IMG/VR virus record: IMGVR_UViG_3300049215_000790
Location: 1 to 26,283 of that record
Length of the DNA stretch: 26,283 nt
Reading direction: 5' to 3' (one strand)
Source: a virus
The position numbers and the translations under genes were made by a program. Each line of letters begins with the position of its first letter. Positions within the stretch are counted from its first letter, which is position 1. The notes below the pieces were generated by a model. The model made no database searches. It had not been told where the DNA came from and was given only the letters and a program-made list of their open reading frames with translations. Of the stretch, positions 15,248 to 22,765 are shown piece after piece.

Positions 15248-16741
15248 TCAGCCGTTGCCGATATTGGTGATGACGCCCATCGCGAACGGTGCGTATACCG
15301 CCAGCACCTCTTCGGCGTAGACGCCGACCTGGCGCTGCCGCGTCACCACCGGCCAATCGATCTGGTAGTAGTCCTGCCGGGTCTTCACCTCGGCGACGTT
15401 CGGCACCTCGTTGGACTGGTACTGCACCGGCAGGTTTTCCGCCCAGCCGATGATCGTCCCCGGCGGCACTTTGGGGTGAATGCGAATGGGAATGCGCAGC
15501 CCGCCGTTCAGCGCGAAGGGGTTGAAGTAGTATGACACCGCCCCGGCCGCCGCCAGATCGTAGGCATTGCCGTCGCCGCTCACCTCGTAGCGCAGCAGCG
15601 GGGCCGAGGCGTTCGACAACACCTTGGCGGTGATGTTTTTCAATTCCTGGACGTTGACGTAGAGCACGGTCGGCGACAGCTGATAATTGTTCCACATCGT
15701 CTGGAACATCGTGTCGATCTCGACCACCGAACCGCGCCCCGAGGCGGTCAGCGGCGTGCCGGTGCCGGCGGTGCCGGTCGCCTGCGTCGCGACATAGGCG
15801 TTCGACCCGTTTTTCAGCGCCGTCGTCAGCAGCCCGTCATAGGCATAGCTCGGATTGGCCGAATTGTCGGCGGTGATCGCCGATTGCGCCTGTCCGGTGC
15901 CGGCGAGCGGCGCCGAGAACGCGGCGCTGTTGATCGTGGTGATCGCCTCGAGCTTTTCGCCGCCCGTGGCGGTGCCGACATACCAGGCGTAAGCGACGGC
16001 GCCCGGCACCGGCGCGATGCTGGCGAACAGCGTCTGGCCGAGGGTCACCGGCTGGCCGGAGCTTTCGGCGCTGATATTCGACGAGCCGCCGCTGAGGTCG
16101 TAGGTCTTGCCGTCGGCGCCGGTGATGTGCTTCGTCGTGGCGATGCCGCCGGCAAGGCTCGAATTCTGGTAGCCTTCGAGGGTCAGCGCCACGACCTTGA
16201 CGTAATAGGTCGCGGCCGGGAGGGTCGCGCCGGTGCCCGAGGCCGACAATGCCGGCGTGCCCGGCACGCCCAGCTGCAGCGAGGCATTGCCGGCGAGGAT
16301 CGCCATCTCCTCCTTCAGCATCATCTTCTGCAGCAGACGGAAGGTCATCCGCGCCTGGATGTCCTCGAAGTTGCGCCCGGCGTTGATCGCTTCGTAGGTC
16401 GCCGCGTCCTCTTCGCCGATCGTCACAAAGCCCGCCGACTTCGACGCGGTGGTATACGACATCTGGGCCGAGCGCTGCCCTTCCGGAACCCAGCCCATCG
16501 CGTCAAAACCCGAGCCGACAAGTTGCGTCACCTGGCGCCAGTTGGTCGCCGTGCCGGTGCCGCCGCCGACGCGTGGGATGACGTTCCGCAGCGGCGTCAC
16601 GAACGGGTACAGGTTTTTGGCCGGCGCCTGCAAATCGAACGCCACCAGACCGGTGCCGGTCGAGATCGTCTTGGCGAGCTGGTCGCTGGGCGAGCGCAGC
16701 GCGCCCTTGACCAGATCGAGCGTGTCTTGTGTCGGGTTCAT
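15248..16741 (-). CDS. Major capsid protein with inserted Ig/FN3-like domain
   Basis: A 497-aa HK97-fold-like capsid protein. The core is recognisable on both sides: APAKNLYPFVTPLRNVIPRV and LQKMMLKEEMAILAGNAS before residue 155; TMFQTMWNNYQLSPTVLYVN, YYFNPFALNGGLRIPIRIHP and VKTRQDYYQIDWPVVTRQRQ after 330. Between about 160 and 285 lies LPAATYYVKVVALTLEGYQN and GAVAYAWYVGTATGGEKLEA, the cadence of a fibronectin/Ig-like module. Removing it gives a core of about 370 residues. Such modules on capsids can bind cell surfaces or mucus. The start is certain: ATG at 16741 with GGAGGGA nine bases upstream. A terminator hairpin lies between this gene and the protease. Confidence 0.93.
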   Translation of the reverse strand: MNPTQDTLDLVKGALRSPSDQLAKTISTGTGLVAFDLQAPAKNLYPFVTPLRNVIPRVGGGTGTATNWRQVTQLVGSGFDAMGWVPEGQRSAQMSYTTASKSAGFVTIGEEDAATYEAINAGRNFEDIQARMTFRLLQKMMLKEEMAILAGNASLQLGVPGTPALSASGTGATLPAATYYVKVVALTLEGYQNSSLAGGIATTKHITGADGKTYDLSGGSSNISAESSGQPVTLGQTLFASIAPVPGAVAYAWYVGTATGGEKLEAITTINSAAFSAPLAGTGQAQSAITADNSANPSYAYDGLLTTALKNGSNAYVATQATGTAGTGTPLTASGRGSVVEIDTMFQTMWNNYQLSPTVLYVNVQELKNITAKVLSNASAPLLRYEVSGDGNAYDLAAAGAVSYYFNPFALNGGLRIPIRIHPKVPPGTIIGWAENLPVQYQSNEVPNVAEVKTRQDYYQIDWPVVTRQRQVGVYAEEVLAVYAPFAMGVITNIGNG

Positions 16742-16768
16742 GCGTTTATTTCCCTCCGCTCGGGCAAC

Positions 16769-16790
16769 AAAAAACCCGCCGAACGGCGGG
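16769..16790 (-). terminator. Intrinsic terminator between protease and capsid genes
   Basis: On the minus strand the stem CCCGCC-GTTC-GGCGGG (16775-16790) is followed by TTTTTT (16769-16774). This is a textbook rho-independent shape. It lies 26 bases after the protease stop and 27 bases before the capsid ATG. The capsid SD is untouched beyond it. It may set the ratio of upstream to downstream transcripts, or force a separate start for the capsid transcript. Confidence 0.8.
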
Positions 16791-16816
16791 CTGGGTTCGA
16801 GTCGCAGGCCTTTTGA

Positions 16817-17965
16817 TCAGCGCATGCCGAAAGGCCGGATCGGGTTGGCGTGTGCGGCCTTGATCAACGTCAGGGTACGTTCCTCGTCGCTCATCCGGGC
16901 AAGCGCAACGACGACGTCTTCGGTTGAGGCCTCGGGATGGCCGCCGTCCTCGCTTTTCGAGATGCCCGCGGCGCGAGCCATCGTCCGAGGCGGCAACGGT
17001 GTCGCCTGCAAAACTGCGACGGACTTTTCTAGCTCTTCGAGGCGCGGCAGGATCGCGGCTGCAAACGCCTTCGCCAGATCGTCGGCACGCACCGCCTTGT
17101 CGCTTTCCTCGGGCACGGCCTCGGCCTCATTGGCAAATCCATCGCAATGGGCACCAGCGCGGCACAGTGCGTCGTGCGCGTCCTTCAGATGACCGAGCCA
17201 AGTCTTCGAATGCCGCCCCATCGCCGTCGTTGCCCAACAGCAATCGCCGCCGGTCAGCATCCGCAAGCGCTCATGCACATGGTCGAGGGTCGCCCGCTCG
17301 TCCGACATCGAGGATTTGACCCCCGGCGGCCCCGCCGGATCGATCTTCTCTTTCCACGCCGTGACGATGCGCGCTTTGATCTTGGCGGCCTCCTCGGCCG
17401 TGTACCGCGCGGCATTGCCGGGCATGTGGATATAGGCCCAAGCAGCGCGGATGTGCCGTTCCCCATCGAGCGGGTAGCGCTTCTGCCCATCCGCCTGGTA
17501 ACCGGGATCGGCGTAACCGGTGTCATCGGCCATCGCCTCGCCGCCCTCCGCCTTCCAGCAATCGAACACCGCTTCCGGATTGGCCGGCCGGTCGACCAGG
17601 CTGATCTCGGTCAGCGCCAGCGCGGTGATGACGTGCCGGTCGCGCGCATCCCGCCCCCGCACTTTGCCGCCGACCGAAAACCCCTTGTAGACACCGCTCT
17701 TCACCTTCTCCCAGGCGCGCGGATCGACGATGCGGGCGCCGACATAAAGCCCCTTGTCGTCGACCCCCGCCTCCTCGGCAACGCCGACCGCCGACATCTG
17801 GTGCATCTCGCGGATATTGGCGAATTTCAGATAATCGCCGAGCGCCTCGGCCAGGGCGTCGCGGGTGATGATTTCGCCCTGGTCGTCCTCGGCATCGGTC
17901 GAGGCATAGCCCCAGACCATCCGCTCCTCGGCATCGACCTTGGCGATCGGAGCATAAAAGCGCAT
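16817..17965 (-). CDS. XkdF-type prohead serine protease with DUF6582-like domain
   Basis: A 382-aa phage protease upstream of the capsid gene. The N-terminal domain has VWGYASTDAEDDQGEIITRD, FANIREMHQMSAVG, VDPRAWEKVKSGVYKGFSVG and LALTEISLVDRPANPEAVF. The GxYxGFSVGG and ISLVDRPANP motifs are the family signature, and the MHQ/GFS residues are candidate catalytic ones. From about 155 there is a second domain: KRYPLDGERHIRAAWAYIHM, AEEAAKIKARIVTAWKEKID, like DUF6582. A coiled C-terminal stretch follows (DDLAKAFAAAILPRLEELEK), suited to a scaffold role. ATG 17965 with GGTGA upstream is preferred; GTG 17974 is possible. No separate scaffold gene is seen. Confidence 0.9.
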   Translation of the reverse strand: MRFYAPIAKVDAEERMVWGYASTDAEDDQGEIITRDALAEALGDYLKFANIREMHQMSAVGVAEEAGVDDKGLYVGARIVDPRAWEKVKSGVYKGFSVGGKVRGRDARDRHVITALALTEISLVDRPANPEAVFDCWKAEGGEAMADDTGYADPGYQADGQKRYPLDGERHIRAAWAYIHMPGNAARYTAEEAAKIKARIVTAWKEKIDPAGPPGVKSSMSDERATLDHVHERLRMLTGGDCCWATTAMGRHSKTWLGHLKDAHDALCRAGAHCDGFANEAEAVPEESDKAVRADDLAKAFAAAILPRLEELEKSVAVLQATPLPPRTMARAAGISKSEDGGHPEASTEDVVVALARMSDEERTLTLIKAAHANPIRPFGMR

Positions 17966-18001
17966 GCGGCTCACCGTGTGGTTGAAAGACTTACGATCGG
18001 G

Positions 18002-18172
18002 CTATCCACCTGACCTCTTTCGGGTCCGGCTCGGCACCCTGGCAAATTCGTGCGTGAGCGGCTTGATACCGCCGATCCATCTGGAGAAGGCGTCGTAAAT
18101 CTCAGGCGGAAGCGGCGCCACGCAGTCGATCTTCGTGCGCGGCGCCTTGCACGCCGTACACCGTCGGCGCAT
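18002..18172 (-). CDS. Possible small ORF between portal and protease
   Basis: A 56-aa ORF overlapping the portal 3' end and filling the gap before the protease. After a Cys-bearing start (RCTACKAPRTKIDC) it reads APLPPEIYDAFSRWIGGIKP, then LTHEFARVPSRTRKRSGG. The composition there (Tyr, Phe, Trp, Ile, acidic residues) looks coding. The start ATG at 18172 has only a weak GGTGG, and the whole first half is shared with the portal frame. Function unknown. It could be a chance ORF. Confidence 0.4.
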   Translation of the reverse strand: MRRRCTACKAPRTKIDCVAPLPPEIYDAFSRWIGGIKPLTHEFARVPSRTRKRSGG

Positions 18173-19454
18173 CGCCACCCGGTACCGGGTCGAGCCCCAG
18201 CAGCGCGCGCGCCTCGTTGACCGCATACACGCCGTTGCGGACATACGTGTCGATGATCTTCGCCTGCTCCATGGGGTCGGCGGGCCGCAAATCCGCCCAG
18301 GCGAATTCGAGGTCGGTGTGCCCCATCACATCCTGGATCGCCTGGTCGGCCAGCCGCTTGACCCAGCCCATCAGCGGCGCCAGGCCTTCGTCCTGCGCGG
18401 CTTCTTGCGCAGTCTCGGCGGTGGCCCGGTTGACCTGCCGGCTGAACGCCGTCGCCGGCAGCGAAAACGCAAAACACACGATGCGCGCCAGCCACTCGTC
18501 GAAATCGTCCTTGTAGGGCGCCTCCTTGAAGGCTTGGTACTTGGCCCCCGCCGGCCCCCACAACAGCCGCGAGCGCGAGCCGGTATTGCCGGCCAGCACG
18601 CTGTCGAACCATTCCTGGAACTGGCTGATCTGCTCGACATTCCAGCCGTCCGGGGCGTTAAGCAGCCCCGGTGGGACGTTGCCCTCGGTGAAGTGCTGCA
18701 GCTGCATCAGTTGGCGGCGCAGCGCGATGTTCACTGTCATCACGATCTGCTCGACCGGCCCAAAGCCGTAGGCCTTATGCGGCCGCGGGTTGCGCGGCAG
18801 ATAGAGCAGTTCGTCCGTGGTCAAGAGCTTCCACGGCCGCCCCTTGATAACCTGCTCGTAGGCAGGCGCCGGCGGCCTCGGCCGCCGTCCGGTTTCGTCG
18901 ACCAGCACCTTGATCGTCGCGCCGTCGACGACGTCGAGCCCGATCAGCGCGCCGCCGCGATTGCGCCGCAACTCCAATGCCGGCGCATCGATCACCAGCA
19001 CGTCTTCGAGCAACTCGCGCAGCCAGGTCGCAAACGGCCGCTCGCCATCCGGCCGCCGCCAGAAATCGGCAACAGCCGCGCTCCGCGCCCGCGCATCGAG
19101 GCGCGCCGCCTGGCCGCCGCGCACGCGGATCGACCAGTCGAGCCGCTCGATCTGGTCCTTGCGCGTCTCGATCGCTAGCCGGGTGATGTCGTGTGAGTCG
19201 GCGAGCCGCCGCAGCTCCTCGAACGATACCGTCTCGTAGGATCGCGGCGTATAGACCGTATTGACGCCGACCGGGTAGTCCCACACCCGCACCCGTTCGC
19301 GGTCGAGCGGCGTCAGCGGATAGCCGGGCGAGAACACTCCCTGTCCGGGCTGGTAGACGTCACGGAACCGCGTCTCCAACCCCTGCTGCCCCCAAGTGAA
19401 AGAGGCCGTGAGGCTGGCCTTCGCGCCGCCAAGTCGAGTATCGATCTCGGGCAT
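18102..19454 (-). CDS. Portal protein
   Basis: A 450-aa portal protein. Key stretches are VSFEELRRLADSHDITRLAI, LDWSIRVRGGQAARLDARAR, WLRELLEDVLVIDAPALELR, KGRPWKLLTTDELLYLPRNP, VEQIVMTVNIALRRQLMQLQ, GNVPPGLLNAP and FDEWLARIVCFAFSLPATAF. The last of these is close to the portal signature around SRQVNRATAETAQEAA. The portal is the DNA channel and joins head and tail. The ATG at 19454 follows a gap with two palindromes separating it from the tailspike gene. The length is standard for phages of this capsid type. Terminase, the normal neighbour, lies 3.3 kb upstream because two genes are inserted. Confidence 0.95.
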   Translation of the reverse strand: MPEIDTRLGGAKASLTASFTWGQQGLETRFRDVYQPGQGVFSPGYPLTPLDRERVRVWDYPVGVNTVYTPRSYETVSFEELRRLADSHDITRLAIETRKDQIERLDWSIRVRGGQAARLDARARSAAVADFWRRPDGERPFATWLRELLEDVLVIDAPALELRRNRGGALIGLDVVDGATIKVLVDETGRRPRPPAPAYEQVIKGRPWKLLTTDELLYLPRNPRPHKAYGFGPVEQIVMTVNIALRRQLMQLQHFTEGNVPPGLLNAPDGWNVEQISQFQEWFDSVLAGNTGSRSRLLWGPAGAKYQAFKEAPYKDDFDEWLARIVCFAFSLPATAFSRQVNRATAETAQEAAQDEGLAPLMGWVKRLADQAIQDVMGHTDLEFAWADLRPADPMEQAKIIDTYVRNGVYAVNEARALLGLDPVPGGDAPTVYGVQGAAHEDRLRGAASA

Positions 19455-19486
19455 TTCTTGTTCAGTCCTGATATCAACACCTCGTC

Positions 19487-19540
19487 ATACCGGCCCAGGC
19501 CGGTATCCATGGTAGGACTGGCCCCCGGCCTTCGCCGGGG
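19487..19540. repeat. Two adjacent palindromes in the tailspike-portal gap
   Basis: ATACCGGCC-CA-GGCCGGTAT (19487-19506) has the same stem and flank as 7409-7428. It is followed by CCCCGGC-CTTC-GCCGGGG (19523-19540). Together they resemble bipartite dispersed repeats of alphaproteobacteria. They fill much of the 153-base gap, which holds no gene. No long T-run follows the hairpins on the minus strand. Confidence 0.7.
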
Positions 19541-19607
19541 TGACGCGGAGAGTTGTTTATGGGTTTCACGCTCGGCCGTGCCGCGCCGGTGATGGCGGCA
19601 CCGTTAG

Positions 19608-22238
19608 CTAAAAGCTGCTCCACGCCGCCCGCTTCCAATTGTTGGGCGCGGTGCAGAAGTAGAGATAGTTGCTGTCCGCCTCGATCTGGCCGGTCTGGCA
19701 GGCGGCGCTCGACGAGGACGGTGTCCCGGTCGCCGGGAACATCCCGTTTGCCGAGGCGCTCGCCGGCGTCAGCGACGCCACGCGAAAATTCGAGCCGTCG
19801 AACTCCAGCCGCAAGAACTCGTAGTTCTGCCCGTACAGCGTCAGCGCCGATTGTGCGCCACGCGTGCCCGGCATCAGAATACTGCCGCCGCTGGTGCCGT
19901 TGGCCTGCACCGTCAGCGCCTTGCCGTTGTCGCTGGTGAACCCCATCGACCAGCCGGCTGCGATTGCCGTCGTTGACGGCAGCGTCACCGTGAGGCTGCC
20001 GATCGGCGAATTGTACGACGAGACCACCAGCCCGCAATCCGCCAGCGTCGCGCTATAGCTGCTGACGGCGGGGAAGCTCGCCTTCGCCACGCATCCGGCG
20101 CCGCTCACTCCAAGCGAGGCCGCCGAAGCGGGCGTCACCTGGACTACGCGAAAATTCGACCCGTCAAACTGCAGCAGCGCCTGCTCGTAGTTGCCGGCTG
20201 CCAGCTGCAACGACGTCACCGTGGCGCCGCTCCCCGGGTAGAGGATCCGCGCACTGTCGCCCGCGGCGATCTGCGCGGCGGCGGTCTTGCCGTTGTCGTT
20301 GGCGATCGCCGCCGTCCATCCCGCATTGAGCGCGCTCGCTGGCGGCAGCGTCACAGTGAGAAAGCCGAGCGGGCTGTTATAGGCCGAGACCGCGTTCCCG
20401 TTATCCGCGACAACGGCGGTGTAAGCGCTCACCGCCGGAAAGCTCCAGCGCGACACCCCGCCGCCGCTGCCGGCGATGCCCAGTTGCTGCGCCGTCGCCG
20501 GCGTCACCTGCTCGACGCGGAAATCGCCGCTGCCGTCGTATTGCAGCGTCACGTACTCGTATTGGTATCCCGCGAGGGTCAGCGTGCTCTGCGCGGCGGC
20601 GTTGATCAGCGGGTAGAGGATGTGCCCGCCGCTGGTGTCGTTGACCCGCACCTGTAGCGATTTGCCCTGGTCGGTCGCAAACCCCATCGACCACCCCGAC
20701 GGCAGCTCGCTCGTCGGCGGCAGCGTCACCGTGAGACCCGCGCTGGTGTTGTAGCTCGACACCACGTTGCCGTTGTCGCCAAGCTGGGCCGCGTAGCCCG
20801 CGCTCGACGGGTACAGCCAGTTGCCTGGCCAGTCCCGGCTTTGCAGCCCGTTTGTCGCCAGCGTGTTGCGCGTCCCGGCGGTGACCCGGAAGTTGTTCCC
20901 GTCCGATTGCAGCTCCAGGTACTCGAAATTCCCCGGCCCCAGCGTCACCGCCGTCAGCGCCTTGCCGCCCGACAGGATCGTGCCGGACGGCGCCGTCACG
21001 GTCATGCCTTTGCCGTTGTCCGTGGCAAACCCCATCCGCCACCCGGCATTGACCGCCCCCGGGGCCGGCAAGGTCACCGCCAGCGACACGCCCGGTGCGT
21101 TGTAGGACGAGAGCGCCGAGCCGTCGTCGACCCCGCCCGCCGTGTAGTTCGCAACGGCGGGAAACTGCCAGGCCGCCCAGCTGCCCCCGCCCACCACCTG
21201 GACCCCGACCGATTGCGGCCCGCGATTGGTCACCAGCCCGGCATACGTCGGATTGATGAGCAGGTTGCGGTTGCTCGCCGTCGCGCTGACCGCGGTGGCG
21301 CAGTTGAAATAGGGTGAGACGAAGGTATTCTGCCCGTCATGGTTGAAGGTGATCGCCAGGCAGGTGGGCGCCACCTCGAAATCGAAGCCGAACACCGTGT
21401 TGGCGAAGTTGAACCCATTTTCCAGCAGCATTGCCGCGCCGCCCGTGCCTGCCGCCGAGCCGGCGCCGGAAATCCGAGAGAATTGGGTTTGTTCGAGGGC
21501 GATCCCGGCCGCGCCGCCAGCGCTGTCGGCCACCGCATAGATATCGCTGTTGAGCACGTAATTGAGCTGCAGCCCGCCGGCCCCGGCCGCGGTGCTCGCG
21601 TTGTTCACCACCAGATGGTCGAGCTTGATCGCGTTCTGCGCGTCGGAGAAGTCGCTCTTGCCGATCACCACCGCATAGCCCGGCGTATTCGCACGGACGA
21701 ACAGCGCGCCCTCTTCCTTGAAATAGAAGCACCCGGTCGGGCTTGCCGTCGTGCCGCCCGAGCATTCGACCCGCAGCACCGGGCCCGACGCGATGCTCGT
21801 CCCATCGATCGCCGCGCCCTCGGAGATCACCCTGAACCCGTTCCCCGCTTGCCCCGCATAGTCGATCACAAGCCCGCTCGTCACCTTGTAGACGCCGGCG
21901 GAAAAATGCACCGGCCAGCCATGAGCGACCGCCGCGTCGATCGTCGCTTGGATCGCGGCCGTATCGTCGTGGCTGCCGTCGCCGGCGGCACCGTTACACT
22001 TCACGTCGATCCACGGTTGCCCCGAGCACATCAGCACCGCACCGCCGAGCGTTGCCGTGCCGCTGGTCGACAGCGTCGAGAAATTTCCCGGCGATTGCGC
22101 CAGCGCCGCCGCCGCCATCATCCCGCCTGCCGCAAACACCGCCAGCGCAAGCGCCCGCTCGATCAGGGTCTGCCGGTGCGTCCTTCGAGGCTTCGCTGCG
22201 CGATGCACCTCAGAATGAGGACGATTGGAGGATGCCAC
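19608..22238 (-). CDS. Beta-helix tailspike/pectate-lyase-like protein with fourfold repeat
   Basis: A large surface protein, about 876 aa from GTG 22238 (GAGAGAGG seven bases upstream) or 902 aa from ATG 22316. Residues 26-48 look like a signal peptide (ERALALAVFAAGGMMAAAAL AQ). The next region (WIDVKCNGAAGDGSHDDTAA IQATIDAA, then VHFSAGVYKVTSGLVIDY) is the start of a pectate-lyase-3-like beta-helix. About four copies of a 115-125-aa module follow, each with FPAVxxYxAxxxDxGxxxSSYN, LTVTLP, GWxMGFxxDxGK and an FRVxxxTPA turn. The C-terminus ends SNYLYFCTAPNNWKRAAWSS. Likely a receptor-binding or depolymerase protein. Its position between terL and portal is unusual. The start is uncertain. Confidence 0.88.
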   Translation of the reverse strand: MASSNRPHSEVHRAAKPRRTHRQTLIERALALAVFAAGGMMAAAALAQSPGNFSTLSTSGTATLGGAVLMCSGQPWIDVKCNGAAGDGSHDDTAAIQATIDAAVAHGWPVHFSAGVYKVTSGLVIDYAGQAGNGFRVISEGAAIDGTSIASGPVLRVECSGGTTASPTGCFYFKEEGALFVRANTPGYAVVIGKSDFSDAQNAIKLDHLVVNNASTAAGAGGLQLNYVLNSDIYAVADSAGGAAGIALEQTQFSRISGAGSAAGTGGAAMLLENGFNFANTVFGFDFEVAPTCLAITFNHDGQNTFVSPYFNCATAVSATASNRNLLINPTYAGLVTNRGPQSVGVQVVGGGSWAAWQFPAVANYTAGGVDDGSALSSYNAPGVSLAVTLPAPGAVNAGWRMGFATDNGKGMTVTAPSGTILSGGKALTAVTLGPGNFEYLELQSDGNNFRVTAGTRNTLATNGLQSRDWPGNWLYPSSAGYAAQLGDNGNVVSSYNTSAGLTVTLPPTSELPSGWSMGFATDQGKSLQVRVNDTSGGHILYPLINAAAQSTLTLAGYQYEYVTLQYDGSGDFRVEQVTPATAQQLGIAGSGGGVSRWSFPAVSAYTAVVADNGNAVSAYNSPLGFLTVTLPPASALNAGWTAAIANDNGKTAAAQIAAGDSARILYPGSGATVTSLQLAAGNYEQALLQFDGSNFRVVQVTPASAASLGVSGAGCVAKASFPAVSSYSATLADCGLVVSSYNSPIGSLTVTLPSTTAIAAGWSMGFTSDNGKALTVQANGTSGGSILMPGTRGAQSALTLYGQNYEFLRLEFDGSNFRVASLTPASASANGMFPATGTPSSSSAACQTGQIEADSNYLYFCTAPNNWKRAAWSSF

Positions 22239-22290
22239 GCAAAAACCTCTCTCATGCTGAGCAGCGCCGCCAGGCGCGTCCGGAACGACA
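22179..22290. repeat. Inverted dispersed-repeat element at the tailspike 5' end
   Basis: GTCCTTCGAGG (22179-22189) and CCTCAGAATGAGGAC (22208-22222) flank a hairpin core. A second, partly inverted and degenerate part follows (CTCTCATGCTGAGCAGCGC to GCGTCCGGAACGAC, up to 22290). The 'TCCTTCGAGG...CCTCAG-ATGAGG' form matches, from memory, a repeat that is abundant in Rhizobiales-type genomes. It lies exactly over the first codons of the tailspike ORF and supplies its putative SD. Confidence 0.7.
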
Positions 22291-22324
22291 CACCCTGCCC
22301 TTGCAGCATTACCCATCACGGCCG

Positions 22325-22765
22325 TCACCACCGCCGCGCCGCGAAGACCTGGCCGGTCGTCGCACCATAGAGGCTCACCGCCCCAGCCGGCTTGTAGCCG
22401 GATGGCGTTGCGAATAGCCCGCCATTGGCCGTCAGTTGAATGCTTGCTCCGCCGTCCGAGGCGATCCCGGTGTCGCAAATCCACAGCGCGGCCGAGGAAT
22501 TGTTCTGCACCAAAAACCCGTTCACCGGAACTATGCCGCCGAAAAGGGTCTGCGCGCTGCCGCCCGTCGCGACCGCGCCGCTGCCATCGCTCGCGGCGCT
22601 GCCGGCGGTGTTGATCACCGGCAGCGGGTTGCCCGGCCCGACCGGGCTTGCGACGCCCGCAACCACAGAGGCCGCCGCGTGGAGCGGCACGAGATTGCCG
22701 CTGCCGTCCGGCTCGGTGGCCAGCGACTGGACGGTAGTATTCGCGTCTTTGACGAGCAGCGTCAT
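22325..22765 (-). CDS. Small structural-type protein after terL
   Basis: A 146-aa protein: MTLLVKDANTTVQSLATEPD, VPLHAAASVVAGVASPVGPG, TLFGGIVPVNGFLVQNNSSA, LWICDTGIASDGGASIQLTA and YKPAGAVSLYGATTGQVFAA. I have seen closely similar unnamed proteins near phage terminase and tail genes. The 'GFLVQNNSSAALWIC...IQL...GGLFxTPxGYKPAG' core suggests a beta-sandwich decoration or fibre-base protein. The start overlaps the TerL stop as ATGA. The tailspike gene starts 9 or 87 bases after its stop, so it may be the adaptor that holds the spike. This last idea is inference. Confidence 0.85.
   Translation of the reverse strand: MTLLVKDANTTVQSLATEPDGSGNLVPLHAAASVVAGVASPVGPGNPLPVINTAGSAASDGSGAVATGGSAQTLFGGIVPVNGFLVQNNSSAALWICDTGIASDGGASIQLTANGGLFATPSGYKPAGAVSLYGATTGQVFAARRW

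Noticed and set aside
4671-16741. Whole region as a gene transfer agent
   Set aside because: The tail tip is GTA-like, but a dedicated repressor, lysis genes, accessory exported proteins and an XkdF-type protease indicate a prophage.
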